A stretch of 64,000 nucleotides of DNA from Rhynchospora pubera (GCA_028095005.1 CM051459.1:115231431-115295430), one strand, 5' to 3'; positions 35,638-48,755 are shown, numbered from the stretch's first letter. Translations and numbers: made by a program. Notes: generated by a model not told the origin, from the sequence alone.

Positions 35638-38600
35638 TTAGACCTGTTAAACAAACAAATTTATAAGGAACCGAAAAGAAAAGAATAAAATACACTCAAT
35701 TTAGAATAAGGATATTAGGCAAGTATCGTACTCTTTCGACTAGTCTTATACTTTTTGTTCCTCTCGGTGGATTATTTCTCATTGGGTGGGATATTGGTTT
35801 GGCTGAATTAGACCATAATACCTAGACCAATTCTTAAAAGACTAAATAAAGCAATACTGCTACAACATACCAATAATTTCGAGATCAGCAGAAGAACCAA
35901 GGAAACACAGTATAAGCTAAAAAATATTGTTATTCCAGCAAAGAAATTCTGGAATAAACGCCCGTTATTTTTTGTTGGGATAAATGCCACCTTAAGTACA
36001 TTTGTGAGTTCAAATATCCGATATGAAATCTGGTCAAAGGAAACATCATGTCAGAACATAATTGGATAAGAGCACCCATTTGATAATATAAATTTGTAAT
36101 ATACAGATCCAAAATTGTAATAATGATAACAAGAACAGGAAGATGAACCTAACATATAGAGAAGACAGAACATCTCTACTTAATCAGTCATTGCTAACCA
36201 AAGGTAATATTTCTCTGTAGTGCTCTAACCTTTTTTTTTTCACTGTTGGGTGTGAAAAGTACAAATGTTTTCAAAATTTGGAATATAAGAGACATAAAGT
36301 TCACATAGCTACTTGAAACAAGGCAATGGTGTAATTCTCCCCCCCCCCCCCCCCCCCCCCCCCCCTAATACCTATTGTACTCTAGAGTCTAGACGTACCT
36401 TTTGTCAGCACAGGTAAGAAATATGAATTTGAGAGAACCACAGAGAAGAAAAAAATACATATCATTTACTTACACATATGTATACTGTGGAGGTAAGGAG
36501 GAAATTGAGAAGGGGATAATTTGGGATGAAGCAAAGAAGCCACTTTGGCTGACCGTTTGGCACACTTGACCTGCAGTTTTATTTACAAGATTAATAAAAC
36601 AATATTTCCCATATACTATTTTTGAATCTAACATTCATTTTATACAAAACTTCTGAATGCACTCCATTTTTCAGTATTTTGTTTGGACTTTGTTCACATA
36701 TGAGTTCACTAATAGCAAGGTTAATTGCACTTACAATTGCAAATCTAAGTAAGTGCATGTGTAGATAGTGAATTAGAGTTGTGACTTTACTTAAAAAATG
36801 GATATTTTCTAAGTGCAAAATGTTTATTCACATATGCTATATATGAATTGTAATGCAGCTTAAATATTTCCTAATTAAGAGAAATGGTACCTCAGCCAGA
36901 CATGAAATTGGGATATGTAAGTTTCCAATGTGATCTTTCCAAGCCACCTAAATTCGAGAGAAATAAAAAGTGAAAATTTCATAATGCATAAAAAATATTT
37001 CATACAGCAATACAAATCAACCAAACTTACGCCATAAGAGTCAAGGAGTAACTACGCAACTCTTGTGTGAAATTTCTCAGGCAGATATACACTCTGAAAT
37101 TTATTTGATGAAAAAAAGGGATTTTACTATCCAGTTACACTAGATATAAAATTTATTTGAAAGGAAATTTTCTGAATAAATCCTGAGAAGCAACTTACGT
37201 GATGGGGATCCAAGAAGTATAGGGATGGTATTTGTTATAAGTTAGCTTATCTAGTTGGTATATGTAATGGTACCACAAGTAGCCAGCCTGTCATAGACAT
37301 TATGTCACAAATATAAAATTACTACATGATATATTGAGAACAAGGGGAAGTCAATAAGTATTCTACATCTTATAACTCACCAACAATGCAATAGATACTA
37401 TAACTGTCTTAATAGTTCGTCTTTTTCTGGGTTCTGATTCTTCTAATCTCTCCATCAACCTTTCAATCTTCATATAAGAAAAACAGAAAAGTTTAGAGAG
37501 AGAGAGAAAGAAAATAAAAGGGGAGGATGATCAGTGTATAAACATAAATAGAGCTGAATATATACATTTGGATGGAAGTAAGCATACAGCATTCCAACTA
37601 TCCAAATATAGCGGTCAAGACCAGATCTAAAGTGCCATTCATGTAGTAGGGGCAGATCTGTCTTTTTTGGATTAGGATCTTTGTAACCTACAAGTACAGA
37701 AATTGGAAATGAAAAGAGTTAAAATATATTTTTCGTATTATTAATATATCATAAATATAAAAACTGCCCTCATAGTATCAGATAGATCTGAAAGAAAAAA
37801 GATACAAGAGTAACACTTACCAACTAGAAATGTTAAAGGGCTCCAAATGGTCTCAAAAACACCAGGTACTTCCCAGATCACAACCGTCATTAAAAAGCAG
37901 GCAATAAGCTTAACTGTCATGACAGCTTTGATTTCATTGTACTTGTTGAATATGCCTAATGTGGCAAAAATCATGAACGTGAACAGAGTATGCATAGGAC
38001 ATATATAATACAACATGTAGTCGTTATTCAGTACTATACAACATAAGGCCACAAAAAAATTCAACCGACACATCATCTGCAAAAAGAAGTAAATATTTCA
38101 TCTACAAGATTAGAACCGGCAAAATCTGACAATTCCAGACTGGTTAAGATACTGTGAACCTACAAAAGACCTCATCCTTTTTTATAAGTCAATAAAGTAT
38201 TGCGCATTTACCTCCTTGATATGTTGTTGAAACTAGTTCCTAAACTTTGTACAAATCAGTCCTAAGAAATTTCATTGTTCCTTCCATTAGCCTGACAGCA
38301 ATAAAGAGATCACAGTGAGCTAAATGTGACCTCTAATTAACACCATGACTGACTGAAGAACATAATTTCTATTTTATTTTACAAATAGCTTCAATTTTGA
38401 TCGAATTGGTGGTCAGTCAGGTTCCAGGTTCTTCCATCCAGGGGTCTGGTGTGGTCTGGTATCAGTCATTCAATTTTGAAATATTTTTTGTGTTACTAAC
38501 TGATTTTGTCATAGTCTGAGGAAAACAATTAATAAACTGTATCTACCTAATAGAAAAGAAAACTATGCTATTAGCTATGTTCTGTGTTATACCTAATAAA

Positions 38601-41600
38601 GATAATGCTGAGCATTCCTGACGTAGGTTTGCATGTTTTCAGAAAGTGCATGGGCTGCTTCTATTTTCCTTTAGTTATGCAGATCAAAATTAAGATTTTC
38701 TTTATTTTTTCACATTTAGGCTTCACCATGTTTTCAGTCGCACAGTATTTCAGTTCAGGTTTTGATAGAACCAAATGATGCAGATAGGTTTTTGTAGATT
38801 TGTTTTCTGGTTGTGCTTTGATTCAATGTAACTTTGCAGTTCTGATATAAATGATTACCAGATTTCGTTTGATGTATTATTCCTGATTATCAGATTGACT
38901 ATATGATGACATAATGCAGACTTTTATGGATTAGGTTGAGCAGGTAGAGTGAAGTGTGCAGAGGTTGAAATCTCCTGGAGCTCAGATACTGGCAGCACAG
39001 TTGTTTTCAAAAAGCATATAAAAATTGTTGTCATATATGATTTCTTGCGATTAGTTACTGTCGTAAGGGGTTTATGCTAAACATTTCATGATATTGAATT
39101 AGTGACATGATTGTATCAGAGTGCTTTTAGGCAGGATAAGAAATTTTGGCGGGTGAGAAAATATGGGAGAAATGAGTGTAGGTAAAATATGCATTGAGTT
39201 AATGCAAAGTGGTGGCATGATCAGTGCCACGGTTTAATAAAACAGGGAAAAAAATTTTTTTGAATGATTTGGTGTTTGAGTTGGATCTGACTCAGGAGAT
39301 TTGAATTCAAGAAGGTTTTTTTATCAGAGCAGATTTTACTATCTCTGGTTTCTTTTAGTTACCTATTTTTTTGCTAATATAGTGTTATGCCAAAGAAGCG
39401 AAAAAAATTTGGTGTCGGCTTTTATCAAGGAAAGTAGATACCTGAGCAAATCTGGCAAGGCTAAAATCTTTCCGTATGTAGTAGTACGAGAAGTTTCCAA
39501 AGCCAGTCATCCAAACATAGGCAGCAATAAATACACGTATAGCATTATATAACTCCGTTGCAGCAAAGTAGTGGTACATCAAAAATAAAATCTGGTTGAC
39601 AAAACAAAAGGACGTAATTAGGGGAAAATGGTGATAACAGAAGTATGCCTCAGGAGAGAATATTTCTGAACATTGAGTTAAATGTGCCGTTTATTTGAAA
39701 CCCAGAAACTGCATATAATTCACTGGATTCATCTAAATGCTATCCAAAATTGATGCAAAAGGAGATCTTGGCAGATTTTTCAAACAAGAAATTTTGTTCA
39801 ATTGATTACATCCCAGATCAGCGTTACAATTCAATTTCTCCCCTTAGACTGACCAAAAATTGCACTTGCTTGCAATCTGGCCCTCAATTATTACAATTGA
39901 GTTGACATGTCAACTCCTATGGAGAAAACATGAATAAAAGGGCCTCCCTTCTTACCTTTCAAAGCTAGAAATGTTGTTTTAACAAGTAAAAGAATCTAGT
40001 TGGATGTCATAAATGGTGATGCACAATCAAAACCAGATAAAAAGAACTTAATTCAATTTTGTAGGGGTTATTCTCGTTCTTTCCTAACTGTAAGCAGACT
40101 ACTGAAATAAGAATATAATCATAGCAAAGACCCAACTCAGGAAAGGAGTTATATTATATAATTTTTTTAAAAGAGGGTGGACTATTTTTTGAAAGAATGA
40201 GAAAAAAAAGTACATTTTCTGCAATTTCCCCGTTACCAAGGATTTTCAGTAAAATTTCAAGATATAACTCGAGTTACTGACCTGCATCCAACCTCTCCAC
40301 TCTTCAGTTTGGTGCCGATTTAAATAAAGGAGTGATTTTCCTGTAAAAATCGATTTATCATGATGCTTCTGTAGAGAACTCAACCCAGAAGCAATTATAA
40401 TAAGGAGATAAAGAAACAGGAAGAGGTCCCTGCTGTAGCTCTGCATAGTGAAAACTAAGAACGATCAATGGTACTCTTAATTTCAAAGAGGAGAACTGAT
40501 AGAAGAAAAACATTTGTAGTTTCTAAGGTGGACTCACCTTTTCAGCTTGAGGAAATATATCAGTACGATCACATATGTAAAAATAAATAAGGATCCCGCC
40601 AAACTCAGCCCTGCATTGAATTTGTAAGCCGTTAAAGATAATTTTTTTTTTTTAAAAAAAAGAAACAATCACAACTTGAAACTTACATTGCTCTTAATAT
40701 TGCACGATTTTCAGTAAAAAATGACTCATCCCTTCGTAAGAACCTGTAAGAGGCAAACATAAATGTGTTAAAAATCAGCAATCAATGTCGAATGGAGTAC
40801 CAATTTAGCCAGAATTTTGTATAGCAGAAACCATTACCTTGACAAATTTGCCATGACAGACACATTCTTAGAAGATGCTGCTTTTGTGAGACCTCCTTCA
40901 AGTAAACCTGCTTTCTCATCTTCTTTGCTAATTTGATTTTCCAACTCTACCAGATTTTCATCAGAATCTGAATGACTGAGATTTGAAAAGAAAAAAAAAA
41001 AATAGTTAACCATGGACGTATAAAGTGTGTTCTACAACAGGAACTATAAAGCAACATATTAATTTTAATTTATGAGCTCATTTTGAACTACAATTCAAGA
41101 ACATAATGAGGACCAAACATCTTACACTTTTTCATGTGAAGAATGTTTCTTATAATGTAGCCATTCAGAGTATAACCAAGAAACCAATATAACTTCAAAG
41201 CCCAGCAAAAATGAAAGCTGCAAAAAAAAAATAATAAAAAAAATAATGCAACATTAAGTATACTGCAGTTCCTACCTCCTTAAAGGCACAATTTTAAACA
41301 CACTCATCAGGTCTTATACTGGTATAACACTTTATCAGCAATTAATGGGGCAGGGGCTGACTAAGTTAAGAGTAGCAATTAAGATTGTAATAATGTTATC
41401 AACTAAATGATTCAAATTGAGAACCCTGATGCCTGTGTTCTCAGTGTGGGGACCGGTAACAGGTAGCTACATTTCGAACCCAATGTAGGTAGCACACATT
41501 TATTTTCATGAGCTTGAATTGCAATCAATAACACAATATAATAACTCTTGTTCACACATATCAGTTATGAATTATACTCATCTCCAAGCCATTGTCCAGG

Positions 41601-41737
41601 TTTTTCCTTTTTCTTATGCGCAGACCGCAGTGCATTTAAATCTTACAGATTCAAAATAAAATCAACACCAGATGGCAAAATGCAAGAGGTCAAATAGCAC
41701 TAACCTGTCCAGGAGTCCAAGGCCCCGACTCAACCAT
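35638..41737 (-). CDS. RWA: Reduced wall acetylation (RWA) family protein
   Basis: Sixteen minus-strand coding exons join in phase: 41705-41737, 41126-41217, 40838-40975, 40687-40743, 40538-40610, 40282-40440, 39442-39591, 37821-38076, 37566-37687, 37381-37467, 37199-37287, 37031-37093, 36891-36947, 36474-36570, 35871-36029, 35638-35643. The product is about 545 residues. The start MVESGPWTPGQ lies just after an acceptor (41747), so there is a leader intron. The first part is a membrane helix plus an acidic loop; from about residue 105 it is a Cas1p-type multi-helix acyltransferase domain (FGGILIYFYICDRTD, YLNRHQTEEWRGWMQ, CIVLNNDYMLYYICPMHT, EWHFRSGLDRYIW, KYHPYTSWIPI, YISQFHVWLRSSVPNGQPKW). 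RWA proteins supply acetyl groups in the Golgi for O-acetylation of xylan, pectin and xyloglucan. The last exon codes only valine and the stop. No disabling change was seen. Confidence 0.94.
36339..36365. repeat. Poly(C) run of 27 in an RWA intron
   Basis: An uninterrupted run of 27 C on the plus strand is poly(G) in the RWA pre-mRNA. It lies in the intron between exons 14 and 15. Assembly length may be imprecise, as homopolymers are error-prone. Confidence 0.85.
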
Positions 41738-41940
41738 TTTATCTTCCTAAAATAAAAAAATAAATAATAAATAATAATCAGGAAGTCAGGAGGAAGTGAA
41801 CGTATAACATTCGTCAAAAGATAAACCGTCACCTTGGAATTCAAACCTTGCGATTAGATCTCTCTATCTGGTGTGCTCTCTTTTAGTAGCGCAATGTGCA
41901 ATGGAGAGGTGAAATCTCATGTGGTTTTGTTCAAGTCAAA

Positions 41941-41942
41941 CT

Positions 41943-41972
<30 letters not shown>
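41941..41972. repeat. GA microsatellite near the RWA 5' end
   Basis: About ten GA units with one interruption lie upstream of RWA exon 1 (minus strand reads CT repeats), in the probable 5' UTR or promoter. Confidence 0.7.
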
Positions 41973-41973
<1 letters not shown>

Positions 41974-42079
41974 GTGGTCTTAAATGTGATTTAGACGAGA
42001 GGCGAGGTGAGATGTGTCTAAAAGCAAAATAGAAGAGAAGAGAAAGAAGAGAGGAGACAAGTCACAGTTAATGGAGGAG

Positions 42080-43189
42080 GTGTGAAGGTTAGAATACTAA
42101 TTTAATTTAATTTAGTGAGTCAATAGTCAAGGACTCAAATCAAGGGAGAAGTGGTCGTGTCCAGTGATGAACACTTCCGACCTACTCATTTTTGTCGTCT
42201 CTTTTTCCGTGAATTGACTTCAGATGATGGGTCGGATCTTGCACGAAAATAAACCGATCCCAAATTAAATGAACGTCTTTTTAAGTTTTAACTTTTAACT
42301 CCCTTTGCAATGTAATAATTGACCATTTTTTCTTACTCCTAAAGTCCAATTATTATACAGGCCCGCGGATAACTTCGGTTTTTAGTTTAGAGAAATGCTG
42401 ATGTCCAACGTATGGCAAGGATGAAGTTTGTCCCATTCCCATACAATCGTACCCATGTTTCAAATTTCAAATTTCAAACAACCAATTTGAATGGTTTAAT
42501 AAATTTTTTTTATATTGAAATCTTATAAGAAATTAATTTTTTTTTTACTTTCGGTATTTTTTGAAATCATTGTTATTGGAGGTCTATAATTTTTGTATCA
42601 TACATTTTCTAAAAGACTGAAAAATATTTTAAACGTATATAACTATATATATATATAAATTGGTTTTTTATGAGTTTTTAATATGAAGAACATGTTGAAT
42701 GATTTGAATCAGTCATTTGAAATTTATAATGTGAGAATGATCATATAGAAGAGACTTCATTAGTCTCATATTTTGAACTCTTAACATTTCTTTTCATTGT
42801 ATTGCAATCCCGTTAGAAAGAACTTACGGTGTTGTAGTTTACTAACCGACGTGGATAGCTTATGTGTCATGTTCTGATTTTCTCATGGGATCTCCTGCAA
42901 TATAAATACATTTTTTTTAACGAGTTTTACGCGTTTTCATTGTCATATAATTTATAAGAAATATTTTTTGTAAGAATAATACAAAGAGATTCTCTCGAAT
43001 TTTGTGATTCTAGGTTGAGAAACGTGACACAAATTTATTGACAACGACAAATGCGTGGAACACATTATACTGAATTTTATGCGTATTATTAACATATCTA
43101 TGAAATGTCAATAAATTTCTAACGCTTTGCTCCAGGACTTGATAGAGGAAATTGGAGGTGAGAGGGAGGGCAGATCACGTGGACACTTA
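42080..43189. other. Intergenic, upstream of RWA
   Basis: No exon, RNA gene or clear transposon terminus was recognised. There is an AT microsatellite-like run near 42640-42658. The right edge meets a MITE. Confidence 0.35.
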
Positions 43190-43353
43190 GGGTGCGTTTG
43201 GATCGTTGGAAGAAAGAAGAAAAAGAAGGAAGAAGAAGAAAAAAAATTATAAACAATCCAAACTCTTCACAAAGTTACACACTTCCCAATACTTCTTCCC
43301 ACTTCTTCCCTTCTTCCCTTCTTCCCAGTTCCCACACCTATCCAAACGCACCC
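43190..43353. mobile_element. Tourist-like MITE with TTA target duplication
   Basis: The inverted termini GGGTGCGTTTGGATCG and CTATCCAAACGCACCC are flanked by TTA at 43187-43189 and 43354-43356. The interior is almost the same as the copy at 27229. Confidence 0.9.
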
Positions 43354-44135
43354 TTAAAAAAAAGTTAAAACATGCTCTACTACAGCTCTAGAACTAAAAA
43401 AATTGAAAGAAAATATCGAGGATAGGGGGGGGGGGGGAAGAAAAAGAAAAAGAATGTGAGATCTTCTATATAAACTTTGTCATTCATGTAAATCCAAATT
43501 TGGAGGTAAAACTTGTTCTTCCCTTTTCTCTTGTACCTTTCTGTCTCTTTCCTCTTCTATTTCTGGAGTAAACCATAATTTTATAATAGACAATATATAA
43601 ATTTTATATGTTTAAACATTAGCAGACCCATGAAAGAAAATTCCACCGAACTTATATGCATATTGTTTGACATATATTTAAATTTGCAAAAATAAAAGCA
43701 GAGGAAAAGACAAATAATATAAGGAATCCCGAATCAGATGAAAAAACAGATTAAAACACGGTTTTATCTTAAAATTTGGAGAGGAAAGGTCTGGGTCCCT
43801 GGTCATCAATTTTAGATTTTCATATCTAATCATTGCTTAGTTCCTTTCGGTTTGCATTTGCAACAATGATGAAACACCCACAAACAATAAGGAAATAATA
43901 ATAAACAAAAAGAAAAGGTAGAAGACTAGAAGTAAAAACACAAGAAATAAGGAAGCAAAAAAAAAAAAAAAGGAAGCACCAAAAGAGAAAAAGGAAAAGG
44001 TTAAAAAGAAGGGAGATCGTCTTTTTTTATATTCATATAAAGCTGGTATCATCCCAGTTCAACAACTGCTGCTATAACACAAAAGGAATTAAAAGTAACA
44101 GCAGAATTTTCCCAGTAATGCAAAACTGTCCTCGA
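43354..44135. other. Intergenic, no gene recognised
   Basis: Low-complexity purine-rich sequence, including a G run of about 13 at 43425-43437 and A/G-rich text at 43890-44015. The last part is where the missing 3' end of the CNX3 pseudogene should lie. Confidence 0.4.
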
Positions 44136-45629
44136 ACTGCAGTCAAGGCCTCCATCTCGACTCCTGTCTGACCTGTGGTCCCCACCTCCCCTTCTATCTC
44201 GACACTATAATCCTTGTTATTAAGCTTCAAATCCACTCGTACATTACTCGCATAATATTATGGCACAACGGTATGAGGCTACTTGTATTCTTCGCTCCCA
44301 TTATACCAGCTAATTTTGCAACATTTAGCACATCTCCTTTGGCTATTTGGTTTGATGCAACTAAAGGGAAGACCTTCGGGCCCAAAAGGACCCTGCATGT
44401 GGCAATAGCAACCCTTTTTGTGTGACCTTTGTGGGAGATGTCTACCATTTTAGCCTGTCCTGTGCTGTCCACATGAGTGAGCTGTGGCTTTTGATCAGAA
44501 TTAGGGTTATATTCTGGTTCAATAGTTGGAGTTGAATTTAGAGAACTTGAAGGCGGCCTTTCACCAAATATTGACTCTAATTCCTGTTATGAGAGGATAC
44601 CCATCAGGAAGGAGAGATTGAATTAAATTGAAAATGTAGAACAATAACTTGTACTAGTAGGCACTGGCACTAGGATGTTTGTAATGGCCATTTTCAGTTT
44701 TAGTTGTTGGGCTCTTTTGTCAACTCATTTCAGTTTGGGTTGATGATATCAATGCTCACCTCCTTTGGGTGGACTGGGTTTGGTTGACTAATTGATATTT
44801 GGTGGGTGATTCCAGCCTTCCAGGTATTAAGAAAAAAGAAGCAGATATGCGCATTTCAAGTCCTTTCAGGTTATTACCCCAACAAAACTAATTTAAAGTT
44901 ACATGGAAATTTATGAGGTTAAGTTGGGCTATAGGCAGTCAGGTATAGGTTACCAATTGGTTGGACCAGTTCAATGGCAAGTCATTTTATTGTTTCTCAA
45001 GTTGCTCAATTTTTGTCAGATTGAAGTGCTCAGAGCTCAAAATCTCAGACCAGGTCACATTTGGCTTTTTGAATTCAAGGTCCATGTTGTTTTTCATGGA
45101 TTAGATAGTCAGATCAGATCTTGCCAGCTAAAATAACAGCATTGAAGGGAAGTTCCAGAAACTTTTTGGATAGTGAACTAAACAGACATCTTGTGATGTC
45201 ATTTGAAATGTTCACATATCAGTCTATGCAGTACTTGATTGATGGTTAAATAATTCTCAATTTGCATCAAATTTAATACACGAGCTATTTTAACTATAAG
45301 GAAGATATTTATAATTTAGTTTTTAAGTTTGATAACTGTTTGATTGATTCTCGCGGTTGCAAATATATCCCTACCCATAATATGAAATCATTGAAAGCAA
45401 CTCATTCAGCAACAATAACAACTGATGTCAAAATCATTAAAATTCAACAATTAATTCATATCTTTTCCAGTGAAATCGTAACACCTTCTTTATTGGGACG
45501 AAGTGATAGACCATAACTTGAGGAATCCTTTAGGCCACTAACCAAATGCTAATAAAACTACAACAGTAACTTGTCAAATAGCTTGATAAATGACCAAAAT
45601 TGCACCAAATTTATACATGATCTTACCAA

Positions 45630-45667
<38 letters not shown>

Positions 45668-45904
45668 GCAACCATAATTAACTTTTTTATTTTGATAAGT
45701 TTAGTATAGTTGTTCGTCAAATATATCCTCATCCCTTGTATAAAATAACAGGTGGATGTTGCAAGTTTACCTTATTAAGCTCATCAATTGCTGGATAATT
45801 GACCCCATTGTTACTAAACTGCCTCTGAAAAAACCAGCTAGCAGCTATTCTCTTTCGATAAACAGTGCCATAAATAGACATAGGGAGCTCCAAACCAAGG
45901 AACT
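44136..45904 (-). pseudogene. CNX3: CNX3 pseudogene (MoaC-type, molybdenum cofactor)
   Basis: Minus strand, two exons: 45771-45904 (ATG at 45881-45879, MSIYGTVYRKRIAASWFFQ...) and 44583 downward. The second gives ELESIFGERPP, LTHVDSTGQAKMVDISHKGH, RVAIATCRVLLGPKVFPLVA, KGDVLNVAKLAGIMGAK and SSLIPLCHNI, a clear match to plant CNX3, the mitochondrial cyclic pyranopterin monophosphate synthase subunit. After CHNI the reading breaks. The next homologous text (VRVDLKLNNKDYSVEIEGE, then TGVEMEALTAV) is in another frame, because 11 rather than 12 bases separate the two parts, a one-base deletion within 44240-44252. Homology stops at about 44136, just before the expected SVAGLTVYDMCKA, so the C-terminal part is lost too. 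Confidence 0.87.
45633..45665. repeat. (AT)n microsatellite
   Basis: About 16 AT units lie in the intron of the CNX3 pseudogene. Confidence 0.85.
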
Positions 45905-47792
45905 CTGTAAATAAAAAGGCATTGTTTTTATTATTTGTTCACTTTTGGGTGTGAAAAACGGCATCCTGGGTATATCCAAAAGACTCATAAAAAATGGCAT
46001 TTAAGCATTTGAAAGCAAACAATTAGGGAAAAAAAATATTCACACAGATTACTATTTTGATAAGAATGCTAACAACAAACAAAAGATGAAATCAACATTT
46101 GGGTAAGCAAAAATGGAATCAGACAACTAGAATGTGTTGAATTTGCATTATCATTTGTCTGGAAACAAAACTTTAACTAGACGTAATGAGAGAAATTTCA
46201 GCACTCAAATCAGAAAAAATAAAAACTAGTCACATTCTCCTAATTCACACTGATTTCCACTATTTGATGATATTTCAAAAGATCCAATTCTATTAATCAT
46301 GTAACCTTACAAAGTAACATTCCGTAACGAACTCCACTCCCAAGTCAACCTCACAAACTTAGCCACCAAGGCCCAAAATTACCTCAGTCACACAAAATCT
46401 ACTCAGTTACATTGGGGGTAAAATTGATTAAATTACTCAACAGACATTTCATCGAACACCTTGCGAGCACGGGTAATCCAATGCCAACTCTGAAAAATTA
46501 TAAGAGATACACATCCAAGACGGGAAACATCAATAATCACTATATGTTTCTACTCGCACAAAATTGAAAAGGAATCATACGAAATTGACCTAGCCACTGT
46601 CACACAAAATATCACGGGCACTATCTTCAAAGTTCAAACACACACTTGAGAACAAACTTGAGAGGTAAAGCAGAAAACATCTAACCTAAAAGCGATTGAA
46701 AATTCGAACTGCGCTTTAACTGTTCACCGACTTAGCTGTGGCCTTGTTATAAAATAGAAAAATAAATTTCAAAACTCGGATAGCCCGTGATTTAATTTCA
46801 GAAAGAAGCAACAAAGAGAGTGAGCCAAAATTGTATTTTTGTAATGGTGGAGAAGAGTCGGAGACGGGAGCGTGAGATGGAAAGAAAGGAGGGTTGAATG
46901 CGAATAAACTTGCGAGTGTCACTACTCACTACTAACTAGTCCATGACCTCACTCATCTAGATTCGCGCTTGCACGAATCTTGGCGCTATTGGTGGTTCAG
47001 CAAATCAGCAGTGTCAAGACTCGAGAGTCGCTGTCACCGCCACTCACCGGGTGTACCTATGGTTCAATTCACGTGGTGTTAATCTAATCAACCTTCCAGC
47101 TTACATAAAATAGTTCTGTATTTTGCGTAATTATCGCAACTTATTTTTGTAATTATTAGTTTGATTTTGATAATCTAAAACAAATTGAACAAATTAAATT
47201 AACAAAAATATTTGTACTTATTATGTTAGTTTTAAAAATAATATTACACACAATAACACGCCATTTATTAGATTAGGACGTGTATTATTGGTTAAGAAAT
47301 TATATGTCTATTGTTCGATTAAATTAAATTAACCAAATTTAAGGTTATTTGGTTTTTTTTTACTGATCGAATTTTTAAGTTAGAAAAATCTCACTAAGTA
47401 AAACATTTCAGCTGTTTCTCTTCGTAACGTGTCATAGTCACTAATTAATTATCGCTGATTAATAAGTTATTGTTTATATTGTTTGTGGGTTCTTTTTTAT
47501 TCTTATATTGGTTTTTATATGGCTTCTCACCACCCTATTTTTTTATCTTGCTGATTATTTTTTTTCCCTTCCAACAAATATATTATGTGCCTACTCAATA
47601 TGGAAGAAACAATTTGGATTCAGGACTTAACGAGTATTGCTGCTCTACTAAGCATATCATCAAATCTGATACCTGAAATTCATCTTATTTTTATCGTTTT
47701 CTGCCCTCATAAAATTATTTACTATTAATAACATTAAACAAAAAAACAACATGAAAAATAGGTCGTGCAACGTGCGACGCTCCCACTATTAA
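45905..47792. other. Upstream of CNX3 pseudogene and intergenic
   Basis: Pyrimidine-rich text on the minus strand at 46800-46930 could be the old 5' UTR of the CNX3 copy. The short ORF there is not similar to any protein I know. From 47100 to 47790 the DNA is AT-rich with no recognised feature. Confidence 0.4.
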
Positions 47793-48150
47793 TAATGAAA
47801 GCAAAGCATCTATCTTTGAATGAAGACTTTTTTTTGTATCTTGACATTGTTCAATACTTCCATTGGTTGATATTTAAATTGTGATAATCAAACATAATTT
47901 AATTTGTTCATATGATGAAGTGTCACTGCATTTTTATATATCACAGTGAGCTAAGATATTGTATTGCCCTTCAATTAAAATTCTAATAAAAATACTGATA
48001 TTCATATCCAAATTAACAAAAGCTGCATTTATGATTATAGCACAAAAACATATTGTCTGCTTTCAACAAATATTTAATTAGTTATCCATCATATTTATGA
48101 AAAATGAAATTCTCAGTAACTTACAAAGGGAAAAAGGTAAACATCATGAT
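47793..48150. repeat. Dispersed segment, copy 1
   Basis: It starts ATGAAAGCAAAGCATCTATC and runs through TTCCATTGGTTGATATTTAA, TATATCACAGTGAGCTAAGA and CTTACAAAGGGAAAAAGGT. The same series appears at 49729-50278 (copy 2) and 62062-62600 (copy 3) with a few percent difference. Copies 2 and 3 extend further right and lead into PPR genes; copy 1 does not. Confidence 0.85.
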
Positions 48151-48244
48151 TCATGCGGAAATTATATAAACCATCTAGTGAAAAACCATCCAACCATCCA
48201 CCTCTCATTCAGCAACTTTATAATGGGCTTCTAGATGTCAGGCC

Positions 48245-48345
48245 CAGATTTTTCGCGTGCTGACATCATCATTTTTACATGATGACGTCATAAAAAATTT
48301 TAAATTTTTTTGTGCGCTGACGTCATCAAATGGACGGATTTTCTA
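48245..48345. promoter_or_regulatory. Cluster of TGACGTCA-type bZIP sites
   Basis: Within 75 bases there are GCTGACATCATC, GATGACGTCATAA and GCTGACGTCATCA. TGACGTCA is the palindromic site bound by plant TGA/bZIP factors. It may instead be part of an unrecognised transposon end; no gene start is near. Confidence 0.4.
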
Positions 48346-48755
48346 TGTTCAGTTAGATGCGTCAAGAGATGAGTTAAACTAATTATATGTTCACTTAGAT
48401 GCAGTGATAATATGAAACTTTAGGTTTTTCTGTTCACTTAAACATCTCAAGGGATTAATTAGATGAACTATTTGTTCAATTAGATGCATATCAAAATTGA
48501 ATTTTCATACTTTTGTGTTCAGCTAAAAACGTTAAAGGATGAATTTAAAGTGTTTATGTGTTCAGTTAGTTGCAGTAGAAATTTGATTTTGTAGCTTTTT
48601 GTGCTCAATTAAACACGTTAAGGGATGAATTTAACGTGTTTATGTGTTCAATTAGTTGCAATATAAATTTGATTTCGTAATTTTTTTTGTTCAATTAAAC
48701 TAGTTAAGGGATCAATTAAAATTGTTTATGTGTTCAATTAGATGCAATGAAGTTA
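48345..48755. repeat. About 100-bp tandem repeat, four diverged units
   Basis: Each unit contains TGTTCAGTTAGATGCA-like text, then TTTGATTTTGTAG-like text, then TCAATTAAAC and GTTAAGGGATGAATTA. Units start near 48347, 48450, 48547 and 48650. No protein is encoded. Confidence 0.65.

Noticed and set aside
37241..37262. Possible extra coding exon in RWA near the TATCTAGTTGGTATATG text
   Set aside because: This is part of exon 11 (YIYQLDKLTYNKYH) read on the minus strand, not a separate exon.
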